Part shown: in pieces, positions 16,119 to 23,414 of the stretch
Position numbering within the stretch: position 1 is the stretch's first letter
Layout of the letters: each line of letters opens with the position of its first letter
Assembly (NCBI GenBank): GCA_031254115.1
Contig: JAIRUZ010000064.1
Span: forward strand, 1 to 38,332
Source of the DNA: Streptococcaceae bacterium
GTDB lineage: Bacteria > Bacillota > Bacilli > Lactobacillales > Streptococcaceae
DNA length: 38,332 bases
Direction of reading: 5' to 3'
Made by a program: the position numbers and the translations under genes
The notes under the pieces: generated by a model
Databases searched by the model: none
Told to the model about the DNA's origin: nothing
What the model saw: only the letters and a program-made list of their open reading frames with translations

Positions 16119-17900
16119 ATGAAGAATTTTCAAAAACTGGTCATCACTTTTGCCATCGCAATCGCGGCGCTTTTGTTGTCCTTTGTTTTCGGGCAACCGT
16201 TTGCTGCGCAAGTGCTCGTGTCAGTCGCGGGGAGTTTTCTTGCGCTGACAATGGCCATCGAAATGGTCAAAACCTTGCGCAGCGGCCGTTATGGCGTCGA
16301 TTTGCTGGCAATTACGGCGATTATTGCAACGCTGCTCGTTGGCGAAATCTGGGCGGCGCTGATTATTATTGTGATGCTGGTCGGCGGCGAATCGCTTGAA
16401 GATTATGCGGCAAATGTCGCACACCGAAATTTGACAGCTTTGCTTGAAAAATCGCCTGATACTGCGAATGTCAGACGAAATGGCGAATTAATCAGCGTTC
16501 CTGTGACCGAGGTCAAAATTGGAGAAACGCTGTTGATTAAGCCACTTGAAGTCGTGCCAATTGACGGGAAATTACTGTCCGAGCATGCGACGCTTGACGA
16601 GGCGAGTTTGACAGGCGAATCGCGGCCGTATGAGCTGACAGCGGGCGCAGAAGTGCTCTCTGGCGCGCTCAATCAGGCGACGGCGTTTGACATGGAAACG
16701 ACAGAGCTTGCAAACGATTCGCAGATTCAAAAAATTGTGCATTTGGTCAAAGACGCCGAATCGCAGCCTGCAACTTTTGTCAGGCTGGCGGATCGCTACG
16801 CTGTGCCATTTACGCTAATTGCATATGTTATCGCGGGGATTGCATTTGCTCTGACGCGCGATCCCAGACGTATTGCGGAAGTTTTGGTGGTTGCAAGCCC
16901 GTGTCCGTTGATTCTCGCGGCGCCAATCGCGTTTGTGTCGGGTATGTCGCGTGCTTCAAAAGCGGGCATTTTGATAAAAAATGGCACTGTGATTGAAAAG
17001 CTTGCGACGGCGCGCTCCATTTTCTTGGATAAAACAGGCACGATTACCTCAGGCAAACTCAAAGTTGCGCGTGTCAATGTCTGGCCAGGCACGACAGAAA
17101 CTGAGCTGCTTGAGTATGTGTATTCGCTTGAGCGCGTAAGCAATCATATTTTGGCGAAGGCTGTATCCGCATTTTGCGAGAAGCATCAGATCAAGCGCGT
17201 GATTCCACAAGCGCTGACAGAAATTCCTGGGATGGGCGTGACGGGCGAAGTGGCTGGCGACACGATAAAAATCGGACGCAAAGCATTTGCCAATACACCT
17301 GAGTCGGTCAATTATGATACCGCATTTTACGTGTCTAAAAATGACGAATTTATTGGCAGCATTGTTTTTGACGACAAAATCCGTGACGACGCGACGTCTG
17401 TCATTTCTGAGCTGCACACGCTGGGCGTTGAAAAAGTTACGATGCTCACGGGCGATTCAGAAAAAACGGCGCAACGCGTGGCAAAAGAGGTTGGCATTGA
17501 TACTGTTTATGCGCAGCTCATGCCTGACGAGAAGCTCGCGCATATCAAAAATGAAACCCTCAAACCAACGATTATGGTCGGCGACGGGATTAATGACGCG
17601 CCAGCGCTTGCGCTTGCTGACGTTGGCATTGCGATGGGAATCGGTGAAAATACGGTGGCGTCTGAGACGGCGGATCTTGTCCTTTTGAAAAATGAAATTT
17701 CGGCCGTGCCCCGTAGTATCCACATCAGTCGTGATACGCTTAAAATTGCGCGCCAAGCCGTCGGCATTGGCATCGCCATCTGTGTTGTGCTCATGCTCGT
17801 TGCAGCGCTCGGCATTATCCCAGCGACCGTCGGCGCACTCCTTCAAGAAGTCGTTGACACCGTTTCGATTTTTTACGCCCTGCGTGCTCTGCGCGGATAA
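16119..17900 (+). CDS. heavy-metal P-type ATPase (P1B type)
   Basis: Membrane ion pump that drives metal export through a phospho-aspartate cycle. Motifs: actuator TGES near 185, metal-site SPCPLILAAP in a membrane helix near 290, phosphorylation DKTGTIT near 325, MLTGDS near 460, and GDGINDAPALALAD near 505. There is no N-terminal cysteine metal-binding domain, and the helix motif is SPC rather than CPC, pointing away from copper towards Co, Zn, Cd, Fe or Mn. 593 residues is on the short side. The start is the ATG at 16119 behind GGAGGAG; the track start at 16056 lies in the leader. Expressed alone. Confidence 0.88.
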   Translation: MKNFQKLVITFAIAIAALLLSFVFGQPFAAQVLVSVAGSFLALTMAIEMVKTLRSGRYGVDLLAITAIIATLLVGEIWAALIIIVMLVGGESLEDYAANVAHRNLTALLEKSPDTANVRRNGELISVPVTEVKIGETLLIKPLEVVPIDGKLLSEHATLDEASLTGESRPYELTAGAEVLSGALNQATAFDMETTELANDSQIQKIVHLVKDAESQPATFVRLADRYAVPFTLIAYVIAGIAFALTRDPRRIAEVLVVASPCPLILAAPIAFVSGMSRASKAGILIKNGTVIEKLATARSIFLDKTGTITSGKLKVARVNVWPGTTETELLEYVYSLERVSNHILAKAVSAFCEKHQIKRVIPQALTEIPGMGVTGEVAGDTIKIGRKAFANTPESVNYDTAFYVSKNDEFIGSIVFDDKIRDDATSVISELHTLGVEKVTMLTGDSEKTAQRVAKEVGIDTVYAQLMPDEKLAHIKNETLKPTIMVGDGINDAPALALADVGIAMGIGENTVASETADLVLLKNEISAVPRSIHISRDTLKIARQAVGIGIAICVVLMLVAALGIIPATVGALLQEVVDTVSIFYALRALRG

Positions 17901-17905
17901 TAAAC

Positions 17906-18020
17906 TTGTTTCGTCACCCGCTTTGCTTTTGAAGGCTAACTCAGCTTTGCGTTTATTTACTCGTCGCATGCGCCGAGCGCTAAAGCGTGGTTAGACGAAA
18001 AAGCAGGGTGAAGAAACAGA
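17906..18020. repeat. long imperfect palindromic element
   Basis: Ends are TGTTTC-G-TCACCC-GCTTT and the complement AAAGC-A-GGGTGA-A-GAAACA. Inward the arms keep matching in blocks (CTAAC/GTTAG, GCTTT/AAAGC), and the centre holds CGCATGCG. It has no coding content and lies directly behind the ATPase stop. It could be a MITE-like element or a structured 3' RNA. Confidence 0.55.
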
Positions 18021-18026
18021 TTCAAT

Positions 18027-18057
18027 AAAAAAAGCGTCTAAATTCGGACGCTTTTTT
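18027..18057. terminator. bidirectional terminator, ATPase / rhomboid
   Basis: AAAAAAGCGTC pairs with GACGCTTTTTT across eight bases, with A- and T-runs at the two ends serving both convergent genes. Confidence 0.88.
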
Positions 18058-18757
18058 AGATGAAATAAGGCACGCTTATAAAAAGTAAAAAGAGGACGCA
18101 GAGGACAATCGCTGCACCTTGGCGAAATTTCAGGGGAATGAAGCGCGCGTAATCTTTCGGCGCAAAAATAGTTCCTAGAAGCGCGCCGCCGATTGCGCCG
18201 CCGATATGCCCGATAATCGAAATGTGCGCTTGGAAAAAATTCAGGAAAACAACCAAAATGATAAGTGCGACAAAGCCGCGGCTGACTTCTCGAATACGCG
18301 GATCGCTCGTGAAATAACCAAGCGCTGCAATTGCGCCAAACACGCCGAAGATAGCCGAAGAAGCGCCCGCTGACAGACTGCTTGGATTGAGCGCAAACAC
18401 CGCCGCATTGGCAAAAATACTGGACAAAAAATAAATCAGCACAAAGCGCACGCTCCCAAAAATTTGCTCAATCAAACGGCCAATGATAAATAAAATCAGC
18501 AGATTTCCGAGCACATGTCCCCAGCTGTAATGCACGAAAACAGGCGTTATCAGCCGCCAGAGCGTCGCAGGACTTTGCAGCATGCCGTAGCCGAAAATGC
18601 CGCCCGCAGACCAGATACTGTAGGCATCTCCGACTTTCGTGCCAAACGTCATCAGCTGAGCCAGCCAGTAAAGCAGCGTCACGCCAACAATCACGTAAGT
18701 TGCCAAATGTTGGCGCTTGTATTTGAGCTCAAGCGCCCCGCGGATAAAATCATTCAT
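18056..18757 (-). CDS. rhomboid family intramembrane serine protease
   Basis: Rhomboids cut transmembrane segments of substrate proteins within the membrane. The catalytic serine motif GASSAIFG lies near residue 128 and the catalytic histidine in GHIGGAIGG near 190. At least six membrane helices are visible, with the conserved WRLITPVFVHYSWGHVLGN entry loop near 55. The start is the ATG at 18757 (ATGAATGA, overlapping the upstream cyclo-ligase stop by eight bases), not the track's 18787. 233 residues is normal. Cyclo-ligase followed by rhomboid is a familiar pair in Gram-positives. Confidence 0.92.
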   Translation of the reverse strand: MNDFIRGALELKYKRQHLATYVIVGVTLLYWLAQLMTFGTKVGDAYSIWSAGGIFGYGMLQSPATLWRLITPVFVHYSWGHVLGNLLILFIIGRLIEQIFGSVRFVLIYFLSSIFANAAVFALNPSSLSAGASSAIFGVFGAIAALGYFTSDPRIREVSRGFVALIILVVFLNFFQAHISIIGHIGGAIGGALLGTIFAPKDYARFIPLKFRQGAAIVLCVLFLLFISVPYFI

Positions 18758-19265
18758 TTGTAAATACTTTCTGCACCCGCACGTCATGCGCTTGCGCGGG
18801 AAATTCTAGTCGTTGAAAATCGTAACCCAAGGATACCGTATCGCCCTTAAAAACAGCTAAATATCGGTCGTAATAACCGCCGCCAAAGCCAATGCGCTGA
18901 TTGTCAAAATTCCACGCAAGCCCAGGCACGAGAATCAAATCAGGCGTTTCAGGCGTGCCAGAAACAGGCTCTATCAGCCCTCCTTTTGATTCGCTGAGTG
19001 CGCCGTCAGCCGACAGAAATGCCAATCGCCGCTCGGGCAAGCATTTTGGCAATAACCAGATTTTTGTGTCATCCCTCCAAAGCGCGCGCGTGTCAAACTC
19101 AAACGGCAACGGATAAAATGCGGCAATTTTGTGCGCGCGCTGATAAATTTCTGATTCTGTCAGCGCTGACAGAATTTTTGCGTCTATTTTTTCCTTGTCA
19201 GAGCTTACAGAGAACACTGTCAGCTGGCGTTTCATGTCCTCACGTATTCGCGCTTTCATTTCCAT
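18750..19265 (-). CDS. 5-formyltetrahydrofolate cyclo-ligase
   Basis: Converts 5-formyl-THF to 5,10-methenyl-THF with ATP, recovering a dead-end folate. The C-terminal signature GFGGGYYDRYLA with the preceding PGLAWNFDNQRIGFG is clear, as is the N-terminal FYPLPFEFDT block. 171 residues from the ATG at 19265; the track's TTG at 19271 would place the start within the predicted transcription start. A promoter TTACAA-N17-TATCAT ends seven bases before this ATG. The gene is divergent from csp and coupled to the rhomboid gene. A 22-bp palindrome copy encodes ILSALTE. Confidence 0.9.
   Translation of the reverse strand: MEMKARIREDMKRQLTVFSVSSDKEKIDAKILSALTESEIYQRAHKIAAFYPLPFEFDTRALWRDDTKIWLLPKCLPERRLAFLSADGALSESKGGLIEPVSGTPETPDLILVPGLAWNFDNQRIGFGGGYYDRYLAVFKGDTVSLGYDFQRLEFPAQAHDVRVQKVFTNE
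19157..19172. repeat. iterated palindrome CTGTCAGCGCTGACAG (in cyclo-ligase gene)
   Basis: Perfect copy and the longest in the window: self-complementary over 22 bp (19154-19175). Confidence 0.9.
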
Positions 19266-19272
19266 TAACAAT

Positions 19273-19301
19273 ATGATACAATAAAGTTGTAATTTTTGTA
19301 A
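19273..19301 (-). promoter_or_regulatory. promoter of cyclo-ligase/rhomboid (leaderless type)
   Basis: On the minus strand TTACAA, 17-base spacer, TATCAT, then seven bases to the ATG at 19265. Its -10 box overlaps that of the divergent csp promoter. Confidence 0.6.
19274..19282 (+). promoter_or_regulatory. promoter of the cold-shock gene
   Basis: TGA TACAAT, an extended -10 box giving a leader of about 83 bases, as expected for csp genes. Confidence 0.5.
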
Positions 19302-19321
19302 GATTTTGAGTCGGCGCGAGC

Positions 19322-19361
19322 CTCCTTTAGATTTCCAAAAGTTTCAAATAAAATAAAGGAG
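19322..19361 (+). promoter_or_regulatory. SD-sequestering hairpin in the csp leader
   Basis: CTCCTTTA at 19322-19329 is the exact complement of TAAAGGAG at 19354-19361, which is the ribosome binding site. An 8-bp helix with a 24-base loop would mask the site. Confidence 0.55.
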
Positions 19362-19371
19362 AGTGCTTCAA

Positions 19372-19572
19372 ATGGCTCAAGGTACAGTAAAGTGGTTTAA
19401 CGCCACTAAAGGTTTCGGTTTCATCACAACAGAAGATGGCAAAGACGTTTTCGTTCATTTCTCAGCAATTCAAGGCGACGGCTTCAAAACCCTCGACGAT
19501 GGTCAAAAAGTAACGTTTGATCTCGAAGACGGCGAGCGCGGCCCACAAGCAGTGAATGTTTTCAAAGCGTAA
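19372..19572 (+). CDS. csp: cold-shock protein (CspA/CspB family)
   Basis: A 66-residue single-stranded nucleic-acid-binding protein that melts RNA structure at low temperature. RNP1 reads KGFGFIT and RNP2 VFVHF; the protein starts [14 protein letters not shown] and ends [10 protein letters not shown]. The start is the ATG at 19372, since the track's earlier start includes the ribosome binding site region. It has a long leader with a possible SD-masking hairpin and a strong terminator, and is transcribed alone. Confidence 0.97.
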   Translation: MAQGTVKWFNATKGFGFITTEDGKDVFVHFSAIQGDGFKTLDDGQKVTFDLEDGERGPQAVNVFKA

Positions 19573-19580
19573 GCAAAAGA

Positions 19581-19603
19581 AAATCCGGATTTCCGGATTT
19601 TTT
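19581..19603. terminator. terminator of csp (also faces dut)
   Basis: AAATCCGGA pairs with TCCGGATTT across TT, followed by a T-run. It lies between convergent csp and dut. Confidence 0.88.
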
Positions 19604-19605
19604 GT

Positions 19606-20046
19606 TTAATCTCCCGTGCTGCCAAATCCGCCGTCTCGGTTACCTGTGGCGGTGTCGTTATCGGCGATAAGAAAAGGCATGAAAACGGCTTGGACAATGT
19701 GCTCGCATGGCTCGACAGTGACGGCGTTTTCGGTAATATTTTTCATTTGCGCAAAAATATGGCCTTCATTTTCAGGATTGTCGTAATAATCCGAGTCGAT
19801 CACGCCGACGCTATTGATGAGCACGAGCCCCTTTTTGCGTGGGTTGCTGCTGCGATCGTAAAGGTAAAGCACTTCATTTTCCTGCATGTAAGCCTTCATT
19901 CCAGTGGGAATCAGCTTGATTTCACCAGGAAGCAGCGTCACAGTTTCTGCCGCCGCCAAATCATACCCAGCCGAATGCGCCGTCGCACGCGTTGGGAGTG
20001 AAAGATGCGGATACAGTGTAATAGTTTCAAAGCCACGAATTTTCAT
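19606..20046 (-). CDS. dut: deoxyuridine 5'-triphosphate nucleotidohydrolase
   Basis: Cleaves dUTP to dUMP, keeping uracil out of DNA and supplying thymidylate synthesis. Motifs in order: HSAGYDLAAAE, YDRSSNPRKKG, NSVGVIDSDYYDNPENEG, and the C-terminal glycine-rich RDGGFGSTGD. This is the trimeric family. 146 residues from the ATG at 20046; the track's 36-residue extension crosses the promoter and is rejected. The middle motif DSDYYDNPENEG is the Gram-positive version. Predicted leaderless. Confidence 0.93.
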   Translation of the reverse strand: MKIRGFETITLYPHLSLPTRATAHSAGYDLAAAETVTLLPGEIKLIPTGMKAYMQENEVLYLYDRSSNPRKKGLVLINSVGVIDSDYYDNPENEGHIFAQMKNITENAVTVEPCEHIVQAVFMPFLIADNDTATGNRDGGFGSTGD

Positions 20047-20052
20047 AAAATG

Positions 20053-20061
20053 ATTATAACA
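20053..20061 (-). promoter_or_regulatory. extended -10 promoter of dut (leaderless type)
   Basis: On the minus strand TGT TATAAT is six bases (CATTTT) before the ATG at 20046. Confidence 0.7.
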
Positions 20062-20097
20062 TAATACAAAATTGACGATCTTTCGATTTTGTATTAT
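20061..20097. repeat. AT-rich inverted repeat upstream of dut
   Basis: ATAATACAAAAT and ATTTTGTATTAT are exact complements 13 bases apart, with CGA/TCG inside the loop. It covers the dut promoter upstream region and could be an operator or a hairpin. Confidence 0.6.
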
Positions 20098-20140
20098 TAA
20101 TAAGATAGCTAGGAAGTCCGCCATAGCGGCTTTCGTCTGG

Positions 20141-20166
20141 CCGTAACCTGACATGTCAGGTTACGG
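20141..20166. repeat. 26-bp perfect palindrome in the dut / glycosyltransferase gap
   Basis: CCGTAACCTGACA is followed at once by its exact reverse complement. The centre CTGACATGTCAG resembles the iterated palindrome arm in reversed polarity. There is no T-run, so it is not an obvious terminator; an operator or a recombination or uptake site is possible. Confidence 0.7.
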
Positions 20167-20198
20167 GCAGTGCTATTTATAACATAGCTGGCGGGTTG

Positions 20199-20207
20199 TG
20201 CTATAAT
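20199..20207 (+). promoter_or_regulatory. extended -10 promoter of the GT2 operon (leaderless type)
   Basis: TGC TATAAT with eight bases before the ATG at 20216 and no Shine-Dalgarno sequence. Confidence 0.65.
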
Positions 20208-20215
20208 AAATCTGT

Positions 20216-21538
20216 ATGTTTCACTTGCCATCGTTCGCGTTCACGATTTTTGCAGATTTTCTGCTTTTTTTGAGCGCTTTTGTCCTATTGCACTTACTTT
20301 TTACGACAATGGTTTCGATTTTTGCGTTGAAAAAACCGACGCGCGATTATCCCATCGTGCCTGATGAAAAAAAGTTTTTGATGATTGTGCCAGCGCACAA
20401 CGAAGATACCGTGATCAAAGAGACGGTCGAGGCGCTTGCCTATCAAAATTATGCACGCGACTTGTACGATATTGTCGTGATTGCGGATAATTGCACGGAT
20501 CACACAGTGCAGATTTGTAAGGCGGCGTCGAAAGTTTACGGCACCTATTTTTTTGAAAATCAGTCGCCAAAAGGCGCGCCACGCGGGAAACCACACGGCA
20601 TTGCGGCGTTGTTTGAGCGCTGGGAGCGCTGGAAAGCGTACGATTATATCGCGTTTATTGATGCGGACAATATCGTTGAGAAAAATTATCTGCGCGAGAT
20701 GAATTCGCAGGCGGTTGCGCATCCTGAGTTTGTCGCGATTCAGGGCTATCTTGGCATGAAAAATGTGGAGTCGTCGGTGATGGCGCAAGGCTATTCGGCG
20801 GCGTATTTTGCGGCGAATCGGAGCTGGCAATATGCGTGTTATGTGCTGGGTTGGAATGCAGCCATTGGCGGCACAGGTTTTATTTTATCTGCGCCCTATT
20901 TGCTGGAACATGGCTGGAATCCGCGCAGCTACACGGAAGATTTTGAGTTACAGATTGAACTGTCGATTGCGGGCGCGCGCGTGGGTTGGAATCATTTTGC
21001 GGTGATTTATGATGAAAAACCAAATTCACTGCGCGTGTCGCATTTTCAGCGGATTCGTTGGGCGCAGGGGCATTGGTTTGTCTGCATGTCAACAACTTTC
21101 AGGCAAATTGGCTCGTGGTTTCGCTCGCGAAATTTACGTGAATTGATGAGCAAATTTGCGGCATTTTTCTATTCGTACTCGATGCTGCGCTCGGCGCTCG
21201 TTTTAATTGCGCTTGTTGCTCTCGCGATTGACATTCGGACGCTGCATTATTTACCGGGTTTGTTCTCATTTTTGCCCTTTTGGCTGGTAATCGGGGCGTA
21301 TAATTTCATTTTGCTGCCCTTTCTTTACATTATCGAAGAAGCGAAAGTGTACGCGCAAGCTAAAGGACGACTGCGCAGTCGCGTTTGGTTTTATGTGAAG
21401 CTCAATCTGTCGATGCTTTACAGCTCGCTTGCATACATGGTCGTGCAAATCTGGGGATTTTTGACGTGGTGGCGTCCGCAAAATAATTGGCGCAAAACGG
21501 CACATTCAATGACGATGACAGAAGGGAACGCGAAATGA
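20216..21538 (+). CDS. membrane glycosyltransferase, family 2
   Basis: Processive-type GT2 enzyme building an envelope polysaccharide. An N-terminal membrane helix (about 5-35) is followed by the catalytic domain: IVPAHNEDTVI, VIADNCTD, the metal-binding FIDADNIVEK near 145, acid motif TEDFEL near 240 and the QRIRWAQGHW (Q..RW) motif near 280, then three or four C-terminal helices. 440 residues. The downstream UDP-GlcNAc 2-epimerase suggests an amino-sugar donor, but that is inference. The mRNA is predicted leaderless. No palindrome arm occurs from here to the end of the epimerase gene. Confidence 0.87.
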   Translation: MFHLPSFAFTIFADFLLFLSAFVLLHLLFTTMVSIFALKKPTRDYPIVPDEKKFLMIVPAHNEDTVIKETVEALAYQNYARDLYDIVVIADNCTDHTVQICKAASKVYGTYFFENQSPKGAPRGKPHGIAALFERWERWKAYDYIAFIDADNIVEKNYLREMNSQAVAHPEFVAIQGYLGMKNVESSVMAQGYSAAYFAANRSWQYACYVLGWNAAIGGTGFILSAPYLLEHGWNPRSYTEDFELQIELSIAGARVGWNHFAVIYDEKPNSLRVSHFQRIRWAQGHWFVCMSTTFRQIGSWFRSRNLRELMSKFAAFFYSYSMLRSALVLIALVALAIDIRTLHYLPGLFSFLPFWLVIGAYNFILLPFLYIIEEAKVYAQAKGRLRSRVWFYVKLNLSMLYSSLAYMVVQIWGFLTWWRPQNNWRKTAHSMTMTEGNAK

Positions 21539-21627
21539 AGCGGCGGCAGACGTTTTTTAATGTGGTATTTCTTGTGATTTTTGTAGGTTTATTATTACTG
21601 AGTTTGGGGGTTATTCCGTTTGGGTAA
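21535..21627 (+). CDS. 30-aa single-helix membrane peptide
   Basis: Starts in the GT2 stop (ATGA overlap) and ends eight bases inside the epimerase start (TTGGGTAA). It has a basic start MKRRQTFFN, then a single hydrophobic helix VVFLVIFVGLLLLSLGVIP. The positive-inside pattern suggests the N-terminus in the cytoplasm. It is too short for the track. It may couple translation of the two enzymes or bind the glycosyltransferase in the membrane. No family recognised. Confidence 0.55.
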   Translation: MKRRQTFFNVVFLVIFVGLLLLSLGVIPFG

Positions 21628-22729
21628 AAAGAGAATTATGGTGGTGTTTGGTACGCGCCCCGAAGCAATCAAGATGGCACCGGTAGTAGCGGCGCTTAAA
21701 GCGTCAGAGGCCTTTGTGCCTGTGGTTGTCGCGTCAGCGCAGCACCGCGAAATGATGGATCAGGTGCTTTCGACATTTCATATCGTGCCTGATTATGACT
21801 TGGACATTATGAAAGTGGGGCAAACACTGGCTGATGTCACGGCACGCGTTCTGTCGCGGCTGACGGAAGTTTTAGAAGATGGGAAGCCTGATATGGTCCT
21901 CGTTCACGGCGATACGACGACGAGTTTTGCTGCGGCGCTTGCCGCATTTTATATGCAAATTCCTGTTGGGCACGTGGAGGCTGGTTTACGGACGTGGGAG
22001 AAATATTCGCCGTTTCCAGAGGAGCTCAATCGGCAATTGGTGGACTCTTTGGCAAGTCTTTATTTTGCGCCGACAGAGCTTTCAGCGGAGAATTTACGGC
22101 GTGAAAATCATCCAGACGCGGCGATTTTTGTCACGGGAAATACGGCTATTGATGCGCTGCATTTGACGATGGCCGGCGGCGCTGTATCCGAATTTGCATC
22201 GCTTGATAAGCGAACGATTGTGCTGACGATGCACCGCCGCGAAAATTGGGGCGATCCGATGCGGCATGTTTTTCGCGCCATCAATCGCTTACTTTCAGAA
22301 TTTCCAGATGTTGAGGTGATTTTCCCAATTCACAAAAATCCGCTTGTACGCGCGCTTGCTGACGAAGAATTGCTGCCGTCACCGCGTTTGAAGCGCATTG
22401 AGCCGCTTGACGTGCGTGACTTTCATCAGCTGATGATGGCCTCAACCTTTGTCATGGCGGATTCGGGCGGTATTCAAGAGGAAGCGCCGTCGCTCGGCAA
22501 GCCCGTGCTCGTCTTGCGCGAGACGACCGAGCGTCCAGAAGGCGTGAGCGCAGGCACGCTCAAACTTGTCGGAACGGCTGAAAATGCGGTCTACGAAGCC
22601 GCGCGCGAACTTCTTGTCAATGCGGACGCGTATGCGCAAATGGCGCAAGCGAAAAATCCGTATGGTGACGGCACGGCAAGCGCGCAGATTCTGTTAGCGC
22701 TGAGCGCGTATTTTGCGCGCCAGAAATGA
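21620..22729 (+). CDS. wecB: UDP-N-acetylglucosamine 2-epimerase (non-hydrolysing)
   Basis: Interconverts UDP-GlcNAc and UDP-ManNAc, precursor for teichoic acid linkage units and other surface polymers (also called mnaA). Motifs: VFGTRPEAIKMAPV, VHGDTTTSFA, GHVEAGLRTW, TMHRRENWG and SDSGGIQEEAPSLG. 369 residues. The start appears to be a TTG at 21620, overlapping the 30-aa ORF by eight bases with GGGGG nine bases upstream; the ATG at 21638 would cut into the first beta strand. Its stop TGA doubles as the extended part of the next promoter. Confidence 0.92.
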   Translation: MGKKRIMVVFGTRPEAIKMAPVVAALKASEAFVPVVVASAQHREMMDQVLSTFHIVPDYDLDIMKVGQTLADVTARVLSRLTEVLEDGKPDMVLVHGDTTTSFAAALAAFYMQIPVGHVEAGLRTWEKYSPFPEELNRQLVDSLASLYFAPTELSAENLRRENHPDAAIFVTGNTAIDALHLTMAGGAVSEFASLDKRTIVLTMHRRENWGDPMRHVFRAINRLLSEFPDVEVIFPIHKNPLVRALADEELLPSPRLKRIEPLDVRDFHQLMMASTFVMADSGGIQEEAPSLGKPVLVLRETTERPEGVSAGTLKLVGTAENAVYEAARELLVNADAYAQMAQAKNPYGDGTASAQILLALSAYFARQK

Positions 22730-22735
22730 TATAAT
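22727..22735 (+). promoter_or_regulatory. extended -10 promoter of yutD (leaderless type)
   Basis: TGA TATAAT, where TGA is also the wecB stop codon; seven bases to the ATG at 22743. Confidence 0.65.
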
Positions 22736-22742
22736 AAAGCCT

Positions 22743-23414
22743 ATGTCCAAAGAAATTGACGAAAGTTTATACAATTACACGAAATATCCTGGGCCGCGCG
22801 TGCTTGAGCTGCCAGAAAATGAAATTCGTGTGGGCGAAAAACGTTTTTTGCTGGTTGAAAATTATAAGGACGGTTTTGCAAGCCTTGATTTTGAGCATCG
22901 TTACAGCGATTTGTTTGCAAAATACGACTACATTGTGGGCGATTGGGGTCACGAGCTGCTGCGCTTGCGCGGATTTTATGAGAATGACACCAAAAAAGTG
23001 ACGCGCGAGGAAAAAATTGATCAGTTGAGCCAATATTTGCAGGAAGACTGTGCATATGGCTGCGCGTATTTCGTGTTGCAGCGCGTGCGTATGGACGGCG
23101 AAACGGATGACGAGGCATTTCTCAAATTTGAAGAGGACACGAAGCCGTACAAAATGCCGCGTCAGCGCCCCGAGCGCAAGCCTCATCAGCGCCAGACGCA
23201 CGATTTCAACGAGCTGTCAGCGGTCAAGCCAGATCGCAACGCTGTCAGAGCTGACAGAGCTAAAAAAGTTGAAAAACGTGCCAAGACGCAGCCGCCAAAG
23301 AAAAAAATGGACACGAGAAAGCCGTTCAAATTGGCGCCAGATACGAAAAAAGCTGAAGCTCCGCGCAATAATAAGCCGCGTGCAAAGTTTACAATCAGAA
23401 ATAGAGAAGATTAA
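22743..23414 (+). CDS. YutD-like protein (DUF1027)
   Basis: Residues about 30-115 match the YutD family of Firmicutes: [37 protein letters not shown] and [12 protein letters not shown]. The remaining 110 residues are a basic, low-complexity tail rich in K, R and P, probably nucleic-acid binding or disordered. The family's function is unknown, but it is commonly found beside rlmN, as here (one-base TAATG overlap). 223 residues from the ATG at 22743; the track start at 22713 lies within wecB. A variant palindrome with an AG centre lies in the tail. Confidence 0.85.
   Translation: MSKEIDESLYNYTKYPGPRVLELPENEIRVGEKRFLLVENYKDGFASLDFEHRYSDLFAKYDYIVGDWGHELLRLRGFYENDTKKVTREEKIDQLSQYLQEDCAYGCAYFVLQRVRMDGETDDEAFLKFEEDTKPYKMPRQRPERKPHQRQTHDFNELSAVKPDRNAVRADRAKKVEKRAKTQPPKKKMDTRKPFKLAPDTKKAEAPRNNKPRAKFTIRNRED
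23242..23257. repeat. iterated palindrome, AG-centred variant (in yutD)
   Basis: CTGTCAG-AG-CTGACAG: both 7-bp arms exact, centre changed. Confidence 0.8.
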
